Below are positions 26,789-36,603 of a DNA stretch of 64,000 nucleotides, piece by piece (within the stretch, counting starts at the first letter, position 1; every line of letters begins with the position of its first letter). The position numbers and the translations under genes were made by a program. A model generated the notes under the pieces. The model saw only the letters and a program-made list of their open reading frames with translations, did not search any database and had not been told where the DNA came from. The stretch is from Phenylobacterium sp. Root700 (GTDB lineage: Bacteria; Pseudomonadota; Alphaproteobacteria; Caulobacterales; Caulobacteraceae): NCBI RefSeq assembly GCF_001429025.1, contig NZ_LMHT01000035.1, positions 233,584 to 297,583 of the forward strand, read 5' to 3'.

Positions 26789-27574
26789 CTAGTCCACCGC
26801 CACGGTGTAGTTGAGCGCGAGCCGACCGCCGTCGGGATAGATGGTCTGTCCGGTGATGTAGGAGGCGTCCTCACTGGCCAGGAAGACGGCGACGCGGCCG
26901 ATCTCCTCGGCTTCGCCGAAGCGCTTCAGCGGCGTGCGTTGCAGCACCCGATGGCGCGCGGCCTCGTTCTCCATCACCCCTTTCAGGATGTCGGTGACGA
27001 TGGTTCCCGGCCCGATGGCGTTGACCCGGATGCCGTAGGGCGCGAGCCCCAGCGCCATGGCCTTGGTCAGCTGATTGATACCGCCCTTGGAGGCCACGTA
27101 GGCGAGCTGGTTGGGAATGGCGAGCACGGCGTTGATCGAGGACATGTTGATGATCGAGCCCTTGATCTTGGCGTCGACCATGTGCCGGGCCACGACCTGC
27201 CCGACGACGAACGGCGCGCGCAGATTGACCGCCATGACCCGGTCGAAATCCTCCAGCTCGGCTTCGAGGATGTCGCCCGGCGCCAGGATGCCGGCGTTGT
27301 TCACCAGCACCTCGATGCGGCCCAGCAGGGCCGCGGCCCTGATGACCGCCTTGCGGGTCGCCTCGGCGTCGGCGAGGTCGCAGCCGAGCGCGTGGACCTT
27401 GCGCCCGCTCCGCTCGGCCAGATCCTTGGCGGCCGCGGTCACCCGCGCCTCGTCGAGATCCAGCAGGACCAGATCGCAGCCTTCCTTGGCGAAGGCCTCG
27501 GCGCAGCCCAGGCCGATGCCGCCCGCCGCGCCGGTGATGAGCGCCGTGCGCCCCTCCAGCCGGCCGCTCACCAT
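26789..27574 (-). CDS. Short-chain dehydrogenase/reductase
   Basis: A 261-residue NAD(P)-dependent Rossmann oxidoreductase. It has TGAAGGIGLG, NNAG, a serine in NMSSINAV and the catalytic YVASK. An aspartate after the second strand (LLDLDEARV) suggests NAD preference. C-terminal ITGQTIYPDGG is standard. Its start lies inside the end of gloA (7-base overlap), so the two are coupled and may process related carbonyl compounds; the substrate is unknown. Confidence 0.88.
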   Translation of the reverse strand: MVSGRLEGRTALITGAAGGIGLGCAEAFAKEGCDLVLLDLDEARVTAAAKDLAERSGRKVHALGCDLADAEATRKAVIRAAALLGRIEVLVNNAGILAPGDILEAELEDFDRVMAVNLRAPFVVGQVVARHMVDAKIKGSIINMSSINAVLAIPNQLAYVASKGGINQLTKAMALGLAPYGIRVNAIGPGTIVTDILKGVMENEAARHRVLQRTPLKRFGEAEEIGRVAVFLASEDASYITGQTIYPDGGRLALNYTVAVD

Positions 27575-28008
27575 GCACCTGTGTTCGGCATGGAGGCCCA
27601 GGGTTCGGCGGGCTCCTTGCGCGCGCCGGCCTGCAACAGTTCGATGGAGATGCCGTCCGGCGAGCGGACGAAGGCCATGTGGCCGTCGCGCGGCGGCCGA
27701 TTGATGATCACCCCGCCATCGGCCAGGCGCTGGCAGAGCGCATAGATGTCGTCCACCGCATAGGCCAGATGGCCGAAATTGCGGCCGCCCTGATAGTCTT
27801 CCGCATCCCAGTTGAAGGTCAGTTCGACCATGGGCGCCTTGTTCTGCCGGGCGGCGTCCTCGTCACCCGGAGCGCACAGGAAGACCAGGGTGAAACGTCC
27901 CCCAGCGCTTTCGCTGCGAGACACTTCGACCAGCCCAAGCTTGTTGCAGTAAAAGTCCAGCGAGGCGTCGAGGTCCGAGACCCGAACCATGGTGTGCAGA
28001 TATTTCAA
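27568..28008 (-). CDS. gloA: Lactoylglutathione lyase (glyoxalase I)
   Basis: A 146-residue VOC-fold metalloenzyme converting the methylglyoxal-glutathione hemithioacetal to lactoylglutathione. The opening KYLHTMVRVSDLDASLDFY and VELTFNWDAEDYQGGRNFGHLAYAVDD closely match E. coli GloA. Metal ligands H5, E62, H80 and E123 are all present. The C-terminal tail after residue 127 is longer than in E. coli. It is the first gene of a pair with an SDR, and faces an RND pump gene across a 251-base divergent region. Confidence 0.9.
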   Translation of the reverse strand: MKYLHTMVRVSDLDASLDFYCNKLGLVEVSRSESAGGRFTLVFLCAPGDEDAARQNKAPMVELTFNWDAEDYQGGRNFGHLAYAVDDIYALCQRLADGGVIINRPPRDGHMAFVRSPDGISIELLQAGARKEPAEPWASMPNTGAW

Positions 28009-28031
28009 GACGACGTACTTTCCTTCGATCG

Positions 28032-28044
28032 ACCAAGTCTTGGT
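28032..28044. promoter_or_regulatory. ACCAAG-T-CTTGGT palindrome before gloA
   Basis: A perfect 13-base palindrome lies 24 bases upstream of the gloA start, and its half GACCAAG recurs at 28062-28068. The site sits where a repressor would block gloA or the divergent RND operon. The remaining gap up to 28259 shows no other clear element. Confidence 0.4.
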
Positions 28045-28259
28045 ACGAGCTCTGCGTTAAAGACCAAGCAAGGCTGTGCTGCAATCCTGCGGCCTTGAGG
28101 GCACATTATCCGGCCTTCAGGCAACCTGTCCGCGATTTCATTTGCAGTCGCAGAACGGTGGCATCACAAGGCGCTACAACATAATTTTTCGTGGCGGGGC
28201 CTACGACTGCGATTCTGACGCGGTCGCGACCTTTATGCTGCGCTCGAGGAAACGGCAGG

Positions 28260-29330
28260 ATGCGGCTCAAACCACAGTACCTCTTCGTCGTCGTCCTGGT
28301 CGCTGTACTGGCCCTCGCCTTTGCTGTCGGTACGATTGTATCGCGGGGCAAGTCCGGATCGGCCGAGGCCAAGACCACTGAGGCCCACAAGGCCGAACTG
28401 CCTACGGTTCAGGCAGTGATGACCCCGGAAGTCGCGCGCGAATACGACGTGGTCATTCGCGGCCGGACCGAAGCCGCGCGCAGCGTCATCGCCCGCGCGG
28501 AATCCCCCGGCGTCGTCGCCGCCACCCCGGCCGTCGAAGGCTCGCTCGTGCGTAAGGGCGCGGTGCTCTGCCGCCTGAATGTCGACGCGCGCCAGGCCAC
28601 CCTGGATCAGGCTCGCGCCAATCTTCGCTCCAAGCAACTCCAGCACAAGGCCTCGGCCGATCTCGCGGCCAAGGGTTTCCGCTCGCCGACCCAGCTGTTG
28701 CAGGATCAGGCCAATCTCGACTCCGCCGCCGCCCTGGTCCGCCAGGCCGAGGTGGGCGTGGAGCAGATGAACATCCGCGCGCCGTTCGACGGCGTGTTCG
28801 ACAACCGCGAAGCCGAGATCGGGACCTACCTGGCTCCCGGTCAGGCCTGCGGAACGATGATCGAGCTCAATCCGCTGCTGATCGTCAGCGACCTACCGGA
28901 GACCGAGGCCTCGAAGGTGCGGATGGGCGCGGCGGCCAGCGCCCAGCTGGTTTCGGGCGAAACCCTGCGCGGCAAGGTGCGCTACACGGCGCGCGAAGCC
29001 GACCCTCAGACCCGCACCTATCGGACGGAAATCACCGCGGCCAATCCGCAGATGACCCGTTCTGGCCTCTCGGCCTCGCTGCGGATCGCGTCCGGCGTAG
29101 GGCCCGCCCACCTGGTGCCGCTGTCGTCGCTGGTGCTTGACGCCGGCGGTCAACAGGGCGTGCGCTACCTGCTGGCGGACGACAAGGTCGCCTTCGCCGC
29201 CGTGAAGGTGATCGAGGAAACGCCAAAAGGCATCTGGGTGACCGGGCTGAAGGGTCCCGCCCGCGTGATCACCGTCGGCCAATCCTATGTGGCCGAGGGT
29301 CAAAAGGTTCGAGTGGCCGCGGCGCGCTAG
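28260..29330 (+). CDS. RND efflux membrane-fusion protein
   Basis: A 356-residue periplasmic adaptor anchored by an uncleaved N-terminal helix (YLFVVVLVAVLALAFAV). The lipoyl halves (GVVAATPAVEGSLVRKG and NIRAPFDGVFDNREAEIG) flank a short helical hairpin (about 120-160), followed by beta-barrel and membrane-proximal domains. It joins the RND pump encoded 32 bases downstream to an outer-membrane factor, which is not encoded here. ATG 28260 follows GGCAGG. Confidence 0.9.
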   Translation: MRLKPQYLFVVVLVAVLALAFAVGTIVSRGKSGSAEAKTTEAHKAELPTVQAVMTPEVAREYDVVIRGRTEAARSVIARAESPGVVAATPAVEGSLVRKGAVLCRLNVDARQATLDQARANLRSKQLQHKASADLAAKGFRSPTQLLQDQANLDSAAALVRQAEVGVEQMNIRAPFDGVFDNREAEIGTYLAPGQACGTMIELNPLLIVSDLPETEASKVRMGAAASAQLVSGETLRGKVRYTAREADPQTRTYRTEITAANPQMTRSGLSASLRIASGVGPAHLVPLSSLVLDAGGQQGVRYLLADDKVAFAAVKVIEETPKGIWVTGLKGPARVITVGQSYVAEGQKVRVAAAR

Positions 29331-29362
29331 GCGCGCCCGCCGCTCTTCAGGAGACTAGGCCT

Positions 29363-32300
29363 ATGATCGGACCTCTGATCGACGGCGCGATCAAACGGCG
29401 CAAGGTGGTGCTGGCCGTCACCCTGATCGCCAGCCTGTTCGGATTCTTCGCCTATCTGGCGATGCCTCGGGAATCCAACCCGAACATCGACTTCCCGTTC
29501 ATCGCCGTGGTCGTCCCCTATCCCGGGGTCAGTCCCGAGGACGCCGAGCGCCTGCTCGTGCGGCCGTTGGAGACCGAGCTCCAGACGATCGAAGGCATCA
29601 AGGAGATGAACGCGGTCGCCCGCCAGAGCATGGCGATCGTGAACCTCGAGTTCGAGGCCGACTTCGACAAGGACAAGGCGCTGTCCGAAGTGCGCGCCAA
29701 GGTCGATCTGGCGCGCGGCAAGTTCCCGCCTGACGCCGAAGAACCGATCATCGAGGAAGCCAACGCGTCTGGCGAACCGATCATCGGCATCGTCCTGTCG
29801 GGCGGGGCTCCCGAGCGGACCCTGTTTCAGGCCGCCCGCAGCCTCCAGGATCGCCTGGAAAGCGCGCCCGGCGTGCTGGAAGTCTATCTGAACGGCGGCC
29901 GCGAAGAGGTGCTGGAAGTCACCATCGACCCGGTGCGCATGGAGGCCGCGAACGTCAGCCCCGGCGAACTGGCGCTGGTCATCGGGCGCAACAACCAGCT
30001 GGTGCCGGCCGGCAACCTGGAATCCGGAACCGGCAAGTTCGCGGTGAAGGTGCCCGGCGTCATCAACCAACCCGCCGACATCCTGGCCCTGCCGATCAAG
30101 AAGAACGGCGACCGGCTGATCACCGTCGGCGATATCGGCGACGTGCGCCGCACCTTCAAGGAAGCCACCTACATCACCCGCTTCAACGGCCAACCCGCCT
30201 TCTCGGTGGACGTCGCCAAGCGCTCGGGGGCCAACGTCCTCGACACCGTGAAGGAGGTCCGCAAGGTCGTCGCCGAGGAGCAGAAGCGCTGGCCCGAGAC
30301 CGTGAAGGTCTCCTACATCTACGACCAGAGCGACTTCATCGGCCGGACCCTGGTCGTGCTGGAAAGCGGCCTGCTGATCGCCACCATCCTGGTCATGCTG
30401 ATCATCGTGGCGACGCTCGGCATCCGGCAGGGCCTGATGGTCGGCGCGGCCATTCCGGCCTGCTTCATGCTGGCCTTCCTGATGCTGAACGCCATGGGCG
30501 TGACGCTGAACCAGATGGTGATGTTCGGCCTGGTCCTGGCGGTCGGCATCCTGGTCGACGGCGGCATCGTCGTGGTCGAATACGCCGACCGGAAGATGGC
30601 CGAGGGCATGCCCAAGGAGGAAGCCTTCGCCGCCGCCGGCAAGCGCATGTTCTGGCCGGTGCTGAACGGCACCCTGACGACGCTCTGCGCCTTCCTGCCG
30701 TTCCTGTTCTGGAACTCGATCCCCGGCAAGTTCATGAGCTTCCTACCGCTCACGCTGTTCTACGTGCTGGGCGCTTCGATCTTCATCGCCCTGATCTTCA
30801 CCCCGGCCCTGGGCTCGATCTTCGGTCGCAAGGCCGCGGTGGACGCCGAACACCTGGCGCAGATCGAGAAGTCGGAACGCGGCGATCCGCGCGAAATGAC
30901 CGGCTTCATGGGCTGGTACGCGCGCACGATCGACACCCTGGGGCGTCACCCGACGACGACCGTGTTCACTACCCTGGTGATCATCACGGTCATCGTCGTC
31001 GCCTTTAAAGCCGAGAACAAACCTTCGGAGTTCTTCCTCCAGCAGGACCCCGAATTCGTGAACGTCTACGTGAAGGCGCGCGGCAATCTTTCGCCCCAGG
31101 GTCAGGACATCCTGGTCCGGCAGGTCGAGGACCGCCTGCTGGGCCTCAAGGGCATGAGCTCGATCTACACCCGTACCGGGACCAGCAACCCCGGCGGCGG
31201 CCCCAACCAGGCGCCCAACGATACGATCGGCCGGCTGAACGTCGACTTCGTCGACTATGAAGGCCGCCAGGCGCTGGGCGTCGTCGGCAAGGACATCTCC
31301 AACGACATCCGCAAGCGGGTGGCCGGCATCCCTGGGATCGAGGTCGAGGTCCGCGAACCAGAAGGCGGGCCGCCAACCGGCAAGGACGTGCAGGTCGAGT
31401 TGCGCAGCCAAGACCCCGTCGCCCTGAACAAGGCGGCCGACCTGGTGAAGGCCAAGCTGGCCAGCGACCGCCAGCTCTATGAGCTGGAGGACAACCGCAC
31501 CTCCCCCGGCATCGAATGGAACCTGACCGTCGACCGCGAGGCCGCGGGCCGCTACGGCGTCGACGTGCTGAGCGTCGGCCAGGCGATCCAGTTCGTCACC
31601 GGCGGCGTGCTGGTGGGGCGCTTCCGCCCCGACGACGCCGACGACGAGCTCGACATCCGCGTCCGCTTCCCGCCCGAGCAACGCAATGTCGCGGCCTTCG
31701 ACACCTTGAAGATCCCGACCCAGCTCGGCCCCGTGCCCGCCAGCTACTTCATCAAGCAGGTGCCAGCCCAGCAGGTGACGTCGATCCAGCGGCGCGACGG
31801 CCAGCGGCTGGTGGTCATCCAGGCCAACACCGTCGAAGGCGTGGCCGCCAACCAGAAGATCGCCGAGCTGCGTCCCTGGCTGGAAAAGGCCAGCATCGAC
31901 CCCGCCGTCCGCTGGAAATTCACCGGCGCCGACGAGGAAGGCCGCGAGGCCGCGGTGTTCTTCATGACCGCCATGGCTGTCTCGCTGTTCCTGATGGCGG
32001 TGATCCTGCTCTGGCAGTTCAACTCCTACTATGGGGTGCTGGTCACCCTGTCGGCGGTGGCCCTGTCGACGGTTGGCGTGCTGCTGGGCGTGGTGGTGAA
32101 CATCGGGCACACCTTCGACTACATCTCGGTGATCATGCTCGGCACCGGGGTCGTCGCCTTGGCCGGCGTCGTCGTGGGCCACAACATCGTGCTGGTGGAC
32201 ACCTTCTACCAGCTGCGCCGCGCCGGCTTCCCGGCCGACGAGGCGGCGGTGCGCGCCGCCACCCAGCGGTTCCGGCCGGTCATGCTGACCACCCTGGTGA

Positions 32301-32605
32301 CCGTGGTCGGCCTGCTGCCGCTGATGTTCCAGGTGCACCCGAACTTCCACGGCTTCCATGTGGAGTACAAGGCGCCAGGTTCGGAGTGGTGGGTGCAGCT
32401 GTCAGCCGCCGTTGTCTGGGGGCTGTCCTTCGCCACCCTGCTGACCCTGATCCTGACGCCGGTCCTGTTGGCCGCGCCCAAAGTCGCGGCGCGGCGGTTC
32501 GGCTGGCTGTGGGCGCACACCGGCGAGCACTGGTTCCCCAAGCGTCGCAGGGCCTCGCAAAAGCCGGTGATCGTCGAAGGCGAGCTGCCCAAGGCCGCTG
32601 AATAG
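29363..32605 (+). CDS. RND efflux pump inner-membrane transporter, altered proton relay
   Basis: A 1080-residue HAE1-like RND permease with 12 membrane segments and two large periplasmic loops (about 35-335 and 560-870). The transport-helix motif in TM4 reads GILVDGGIVVVEYADR, so D399 is retained where AcrB has D407 but the adjacent D408 is G400. In TM10, where AcrB has K940, the sequence is VVGHNIVLVD, giving H940. Family membership is clear but proton coupling probably uses a modified relay. It is co-transcribed with the upstream adaptor. Substrates are unknown. Confidence 0.9.
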   Translation: MIGPLIDGAIKRRKVVLAVTLIASLFGFFAYLAMPRESNPNIDFPFIAVVVPYPGVSPEDAERLLVRPLETELQTIEGIKEMNAVARQSMAIVNLEFEADFDKDKALSEVRAKVDLARGKFPPDAEEPIIEEANASGEPIIGIVLSGGAPERTLFQAARSLQDRLESAPGVLEVYLNGGREEVLEVTIDPVRMEAANVSPGELALVIGRNNQLVPAGNLESGTGKFAVKVPGVINQPADILALPIKKNGDRLITVGDIGDVRRTFKEATYITRFNGQPAFSVDVAKRSGANVLDTVKEVRKVVAEEQKRWPETVKVSYIYDQSDFIGRTLVVLESGLLIATILVMLIIVATLGIRQGLMVGAAIPACFMLAFLMLNAMGVTLNQMVMFGLVLAVGILVDGGIVVVEYADRKMAEGMPKEEAFAAAGKRMFWPVLNGTLTTLCAFLPFLFWNSIPGKFMSFLPLTLFYVLGASIFIALIFTPALGSIFGRKAAVDAEHLAQIEKSERGDPREMTGFMGWYARTIDTLGRHPTTTVFTTLVIITVIVVAFKAENKPSEFFLQQDPEFVNVYVKARGNLSPQGQDILVRQVEDRLLGLKGMSSIYTRTGTSNPGGGPNQAPNDTIGRLNVDFVDYEGRQALGVVGKDISNDIRKRVAGIPGIEVEVREPEGGPPTGKDVQVELRSQDPVALNKAADLVKAKLASDRQLYELEDNRTSPGIEWNLTVDREAAGRYGVDVLSVGQAIQFVTGGVLVGRFRPDDADDELDIRVRFPPEQRNVAAFDTLKIPTQLGPVPASYFIKQVPAQQVTSIQRRDGQRLVVIQANTVEGVAANQKIAELRPWLEKASIDPAVRWKFTGADEEGREAAVFFMTAMAVSLFLMAVILLWQFNSYYGVLVTLSAVALSTVGVLLGVVVNIGHTFDYISVIMLGTGVVALAGVVVGHNIVLVDTFYQLRRAGFPADEAAVRAATQRFRPVMLTTLVTVVGLLPLMFQVHPNFHGFHVEYKAPGSEWWVQLSAAVVWGLSFATLLTLILTPVLLAAPKVAARRFGWLWAHTGEHWFPKRRRASQKPVIVEGELPKAAE

Positions 32606-32723
32606 ACCGCCCGCCGCCGGTCAGGCTCTGCGTTTCAGGAGCCGCCGGCGGTTGGCGCGAACCTTCCGGCGATAGTGGGCCACTGCCCGGGACGGCCCCA
32701 CGTGGGCGGCGGCCCCGGGGCCC

Positions 32724-34565
32724 TCAGGTTTCGCGGGTCTGACGCCGCCACAAGGCTGCGTATTCGCCACCTTTGTCCAAAAGTTCGGCATGCCGTCCGC
32801 GCTCGACGATGCGTCCGCGGCGCAGGACCAGGATCAGGTCGGCGTCGACGATGGTCGACAACCGGTGGGCGATGACCAGGGTCGTACGCCCCGCGCGCAC
32901 CTTGCGCAGGGTGGCCTGGATCGCCTCCTCGGTCCGGCCGTCCAGCGCGCTGGTGGCTTCGTCCAGCACCAGAACCCGTGGGTCGGCCAGCAAGGCCCGC
33001 GCGATGCCGACGCGCTGGCGCTCGCCGCCCGACAGCTTCAAACCGCGCTCGCCGACCATGGTCGCCATGCCGTTCGGCAGGCCTTCGATGAAGGGCCCAA
33101 GTTCGGCCGCCGCCGCGGCGTTCCGAACGTCGTCGGCCGAGGCGTCGGGCCGGGCGAAGGCGATGTTGGCGAAGATGGTGTCGTTGAACAGCGCCACGTC
33201 CTGCGGCACCAGGGCGACCGCCCGGCGCAGCGCTGCCTGCTTGATTTGGCGCAGATCGACGCCGTCCAGGGTGATCTGGCCGCTCTGCGGATCGATCAGC
33301 CGCAGGGCCAGGCGGATCGCCGTGGTCTTGCCCGCGCCTGACGGGCCGACCAGGGCCACCGTCTCGCCCGGCGCGGCGCGGAAGCTGACGTCGAGCAGGC
33401 CGGTCGAGCGGGCGTCATGGCGGAACTCGACATCCTCGAAAACGATCTCGGCGCCGCGCCCGGTGGCCGGCGGCAGGTCCTGAGCCCCTGGCGCATCGAC
33501 GATGTCGGGCTTGCGGGCGTTGAGCTCGACCATTTGCTCCATGTCGATGAAGGCCTGGCGGATCTCCCGGTAGTTGAAGCCCAGCATGTTGAGCGGACCA
33601 TAGATGCCGATCAGCAGCAGCACCGCCATGGTGACGTCGCCGATCTGCATCCGCCCGGCCATCACCTCATGACCGGCCATGACGGTCATCAGCGCCAGCC
33701 CCAGGTTCAGCACCACGGACTGAATGCCGTTCAGCACCGAGAGCGAGGTGTTGGCCTTCACCCCGGCCCGCACATAGTCCGACATCGCATCTTCGTAGCG
33801 GGCCACCGTGCGCTCCTCGGAGCCGAAGGTCTTCACGGTCTCATAGTTCAGCAGGGCGTCCACAGAGAGCCCGGCCGTGCGGCTGTCAGCCTCGTTGAGC
33901 TCGCGTCGGTGGGCCAGGCGCCAGTCGGTGATCTTGAAGGTCAGCACCGTATAGAGGACGATGGTGACAAAGGCCGTGACGGCGAAGCGCCAGTCCAGCC
34001 GCGTGGCCATGACGATCATCGCCAGGATCAGTTCGATCGCCGTCGGGCCGAGGTTGAACACCACGCTGCGCATCAGGAAATCGGTGGAGCGCGCGCCCCG
34101 GTCGATGACCCGGGCCATGGTCCCGGTCTGCTTGCCCTGGTGGAAGTCCAGGCTGAGCGCCAGGGCGTGGGCGAAGGTCTCGGTGGCGGCCTTGGCCATG
34201 GTCGACTGCGAGACCACCGTGAAAATCACGTCGCGGGCGTAGGGCGCGCAGGCGGCGACCAGCCGCAGACCGGCGAAGGCGATCGCCAGCATCAGGAAGT
34301 CGGCGCCGATGGCCACCGCCTGGCCAGAGCCCGGCGCGAGTTTGTTGATGGCGTCGCCTAGCGCCACCGGCGCCCCGACGCCGGCCAGCTTGCCCACGAA
34401 AACCAGGGCCAGCGAGGCGATGATCCGCCACTTCAGGCCTGGCGCGCCGGACCGCAGCACCAGGCGTCCGAGATCGGCCATGGAACGCCAGAAGTCGAAT
34501 TTCACCGAAGCAGGTGCGATCGCGCCGGGCGCGGCGCGATGGTGGCCGGGATGGGCGAAGGTCAA
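32724..34565 (-). CDS. Atm1/HMT1-type ABC exporter
   Basis: A 613-residue half-transporter: six membrane helices (about 45-345) and a C-terminal ATPase with Walker [10 protein letters not shown], signature [13 protein letters not shown] and Walker [34 protein letters not shown] is the hallmark of Atm1/ABCB7-like exporters of glutathione-bound sulfur or metals. The start is uncertain: TTG 34565 is eight bases after the upstream stop, while ATG 34481 begins [11 protein letters not shown]. It follows the Ig-like lipoprotein gene and probably shares its transcript. Confidence 0.88.
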   Translation of the reverse strand: MTFAHPGHHRAAPGAIAPASVKFDFWRSMADLGRLVLRSGAPGLKWRIIASLALVFVGKLAGVGAPVALGDAINKLAPGSGQAVAIGADFLMLAIAFAGLRLVAACAPYARDVIFTVVSQSTMAKAATETFAHALALSLDFHQGKQTGTMARVIDRGARSTDFLMRSVVFNLGPTAIELILAMIVMATRLDWRFAVTAFVTIVLYTVLTFKITDWRLAHRRELNEADSRTAGLSVDALLNYETVKTFGSEERTVARYEDAMSDYVRAGVKANTSLSVLNGIQSVVLNLGLALMTVMAGHEVMAGRMQIGDVTMAVLLLIGIYGPLNMLGFNYREIRQAFIDMEQMVELNARKPDIVDAPGAQDLPPATGRGAEIVFEDVEFRHDARSTGLLDVSFRAAPGETVALVGPSGAGKTTAIRLALRLIDPQSGQITLDGVDLRQIKQAALRRAVALVPQDVALFNDTIFANIAFARPDASADDVRNAAAAAELGPFIEGLPNGMATMVGERGLKLSGGERQRVGIARALLADPRVLVLDEATSALDGRTEEAIQATLRKVRAGRTTLVIAHRLSTIVDADLILVLRRGRIVERGRHAELLDKGGEYAALWRRQTRET

Positions 34566-34572
34566 ATCAGGC

Positions 34573-35370
34573 TCATTTCAGGATGATCGTGGATTGGGCG
34601 CCGCCGCCAGGCGTCATCCAATCGATCCGCAGGCCGGCCGAGACGGCGGTGCTGCGGAAGGGGCCGTTGGCGAGCGGCGGGGCCGATGTCGTATCGATAT
34701 TGACGCTGTTCTCGGTGGCGTCGCCGAACACGTCGAGTTGGTGGACGCCGCCATTGAGCGGCTGCTGCGTCAGGGCCACGGCGTAGCGGCCGGCCGAGTC
34801 GGCCCGCCCTTCGGCCATCTGCCGCCCGTTGACGTGGATGCTGAGCGCGGCCCCCGCCGGAGCCCGGCCCGACACCACCGCCCCGCCTTCACGGTCGAAG
34901 TCCACGGCGTCGAGCCCGTTCTTGCCCGTGCGCCCGATCCGCAACGCGCCGGTCCCGGCCCGCAGCATCACCGCCTCGCCCGACGGCGCGATCAACAGAT
35001 AGCCCTCGCCCTGCACCTGCCGGGCGCCGACCGTGGTCGACAGGCCAAAGATCCGAGGTTGGGCGATCACCGGCATGGTCAAGGTCCAGACGCCCTTGGA
35101 GTCGGTGTTGGCGAAGCTGGTCTGGCCCTCGGGCGTGGCCAGCCGCACGCGCGATCCGGCCGGCGCGGAGCCGGTCAACCGCAGGCTCTCGCCTTCGACC
35201 CGGGTCGCTGTGACCGCCGGCGGCGCCAGATAGGCGGCCTCGACCGGCACGGCTGGCGTGGTCTTGGCCGGGGCGATGGCGGGCGCGGCGCCCTCCCCGC
35301 AGCCGGCCAGCAACGCAAGCGCGGCGGTGGCGATGAGGAACGCGACGGGAAGAGAGGGGACGCGGCGCAC
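34573..35370 (-). CDS. Ig-like-fold lipoprotein
   Basis: A 265-residue lipoprotein beginning at GTG 35370, with a basic start, a hydrophobic stretch and lipobox LLAGC (C24). The mature part has repeated Ig-like strands such as LRLTGSAPAGSRVRLATPEG and ALSIHVNGRQMAEGRADSAG, typical of bacterial Ig-like or carrier domains. It is just upstream of the Atm1-like exporter (7-base gap). Whether it contacts the exporter's cargo is unknown. Confidence 0.75.
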   Translation of the reverse strand: MRRVPSLPVAFLIATAALALLAGCGEGAAPAIAPAKTTPAVPVEAAYLAPPAVTATRVEGESLRLTGSAPAGSRVRLATPEGQTSFANTDSKGVWTLTMPVIAQPRIFGLSTTVGARQVQGEGYLLIAPSGEAVMLRAGTGALRIGRTGKNGLDAVDFDREGGAVVSGRAPAGAALSIHVNGRQMAEGRADSAGRYAVALTQQPLNGGVHQLDVFGDATENSVNIDTTSAPPLANGPFRSTAVSAGLRIDWMTPGGGAQSTIILK

Positions 35371-35468
35371 GGCTTGCTTGAAACTCCTTAACCCAGGCCC
35401 TAGCTAATCGGGCTTTCCTGCTGCGCCCGCAAGCGCGCGGCCAGTTGATTCTCCAGGAGCTTAACCGG

Positions 35469-36071
35469 ATGGGGCAGCAGCCCGACCGCCTCGATTCCGT
35501 CTGCGTGTTCTGCGGCTCCTCCGACGCCGCCGAGCCGGCCCTGCTGGCGGCGGCCGCGACCCTTGGCCGTGAGCTGGCGCGGGCCGAGCTGACCATGATC
35601 TACGGCGGCGGCGGCGTTGGCCTGATGGGCGCCTGCGCCATCGCCGCGCACGAGGCCGGCGGCAAGGTGCTGGGCGTCATCCCCCACTTCCTGAAGGAGA
35701 AGGAACGCCGGCTGGACGTGGTGGAGACCATCGTCGTCACCTCGATGCATGAGCGCAAACAGATCATGTTCGAACGCTCCGACGGCTTCGTCGTCCTGCC
35801 CGGCGGCATCGGCACGCTGGAAGAGGTGGTCGAACTGCTGTCGTGGCGGCGGCTGGATCTGCACGTGAAACCGGTGGTGTTCTACAATCCAGATGGCTTC
35901 TGGGAGCCGCTGTTCAAGCTCTTCCAGCACACGGTCGACCACAAGCTGACCCCGGCGAGCTTCATGGACAGCTGGATCTCGGTCGATCAGATCGAAGATA
36001 TCGTGCCCGCCCTGCGCGGCGCGCAGCCTGCGGGCGCCGACGCCGCGCCGGACGCCGTGCGGGTGACCTGA
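35469..36071 (+). CDS. LOG-family protein (TIGR00730, nucleoside-monophosphate phosphoribohydrolase-like)
   Basis: A 200-residue Rossmann protein with the LOG motif PGGIGTLEEVVE and the conserved YGGGGVGLMG and MHERKQIMFERSD segments. LOG proteins cleave cytokinin riboside or purine nucleoside monophosphates; bacterial members act in nucleotide turnover. ATG 35469 is preceded by AGGAG; a TTG eight codons upstream lacks one. It is divergent from the Ig-like lipoprotein gene. Confidence 0.88.
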   Translation: MGQQPDRLDSVCVFCGSSDAAEPALLAAAATLGRELARAELTMIYGGGGVGLMGACAIAAHEAGGKVLGVIPHFLKEKERRLDVVETIVVTSMHERKQIMFERSDGFVVLPGGIGTLEEVVELLSWRRLDLHVKPVVFYNPDGFWEPLFKLFQHTVDHKLTPASFMDSWISVDQIEDIVPALRGAQPAGADAAPDAVRVT

Positions 36072-36078
36072 GGCCGGC

Positions 36079-36603
36079 CTAGAGCCCGCGCCGTTCCAGC
36101 AGGATGATGGGGCCGCGGTAGTCCGCTCGCGCATATTCGCGATAGCCCGCCTTCTCGGCCACCCGCAACGAGGCGGTGTTGTCGGGATCGATGATGCAGA
36201 CCGTGCGGGCGTCATCGAAATTCGCATGGCCCCAGGCCAAGGCGGCCGCGACCGCCTCGCTGGCGTAGCCCTTGCCGTGGGCGCTGGGCGAGAACACCCA
36301 GCCCATCTCCGGCGCATCGCCCAGGGGCGGTTCGATGGCGCGCTGGAAGTTGGCGAATCCGACGTCGCCGACGAAGCGTCCGCTGGCCTTCTCGCAAACC
36401 GCCCAGGCGCCGAAGCCCATCTCCTCCCAGTGACCGATCACGCGCAGCAGGCGCGACCAGGTCTCCTCGCGGGTCGAGGGCTTGCCGCCGATGAAACGCG
36501 TCACCTCCGGATCGCCCCAGATGGCGGCGTAAACCTCGAGGTCGGCCTTGGTGTGCCCGCGCAGGACCAGCCGTTCGGTCTCGATCACCGGCGCCCGGCT
36601 CAT
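36079..36603 (-). CDS. GNAT N-acetyltransferase (RimJ/RimL-like)
   Basis: A 174-residue acetyltransferase of the RimJ/RimL subclass. It begins IETERLVLRG, has the GWVFSPSAHGKGYASEAV acetyl-CoA loop and ends in CIIDPDNTASLRVAEKAGYRE. The substrate is not predictable. Its ATG overlaps the TGA of nadE (ATGA), so the two are co-translated although no functional link is known. Confidence 0.87.
   Translation of the reverse strand: MSRAPVIETERLVLRGHTKADLEVYAAIWGDPEVTRFIGGKPSTREETWSRLLRVIGHWEEMGFGAWAVCEKASGRFVGDVGFANFQRAIEPPLGDAPEMGWVFSPSAHGKGYASEAVAAALAWGHANFDDARTVCIIDPDNTASLRVAEKAGYREYARADYRGPIILLERRGL

Noticed and set aside
32614..32651. CCGCCGG/CCGGCGG pair after the RND gene as a terminator
   Set aside because: A 7-bp stem with a 24-base loop and no U-run in highly GC-rich sequence; not convincing.
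32621..32701. 26-codon minus-strand frame rich in arginine and lysine after the Atm1-like gene
   Set aside because: GTG start without Shine-Dalgarno in very GC-rich DNA, where arginine-rich frames arise by chance.
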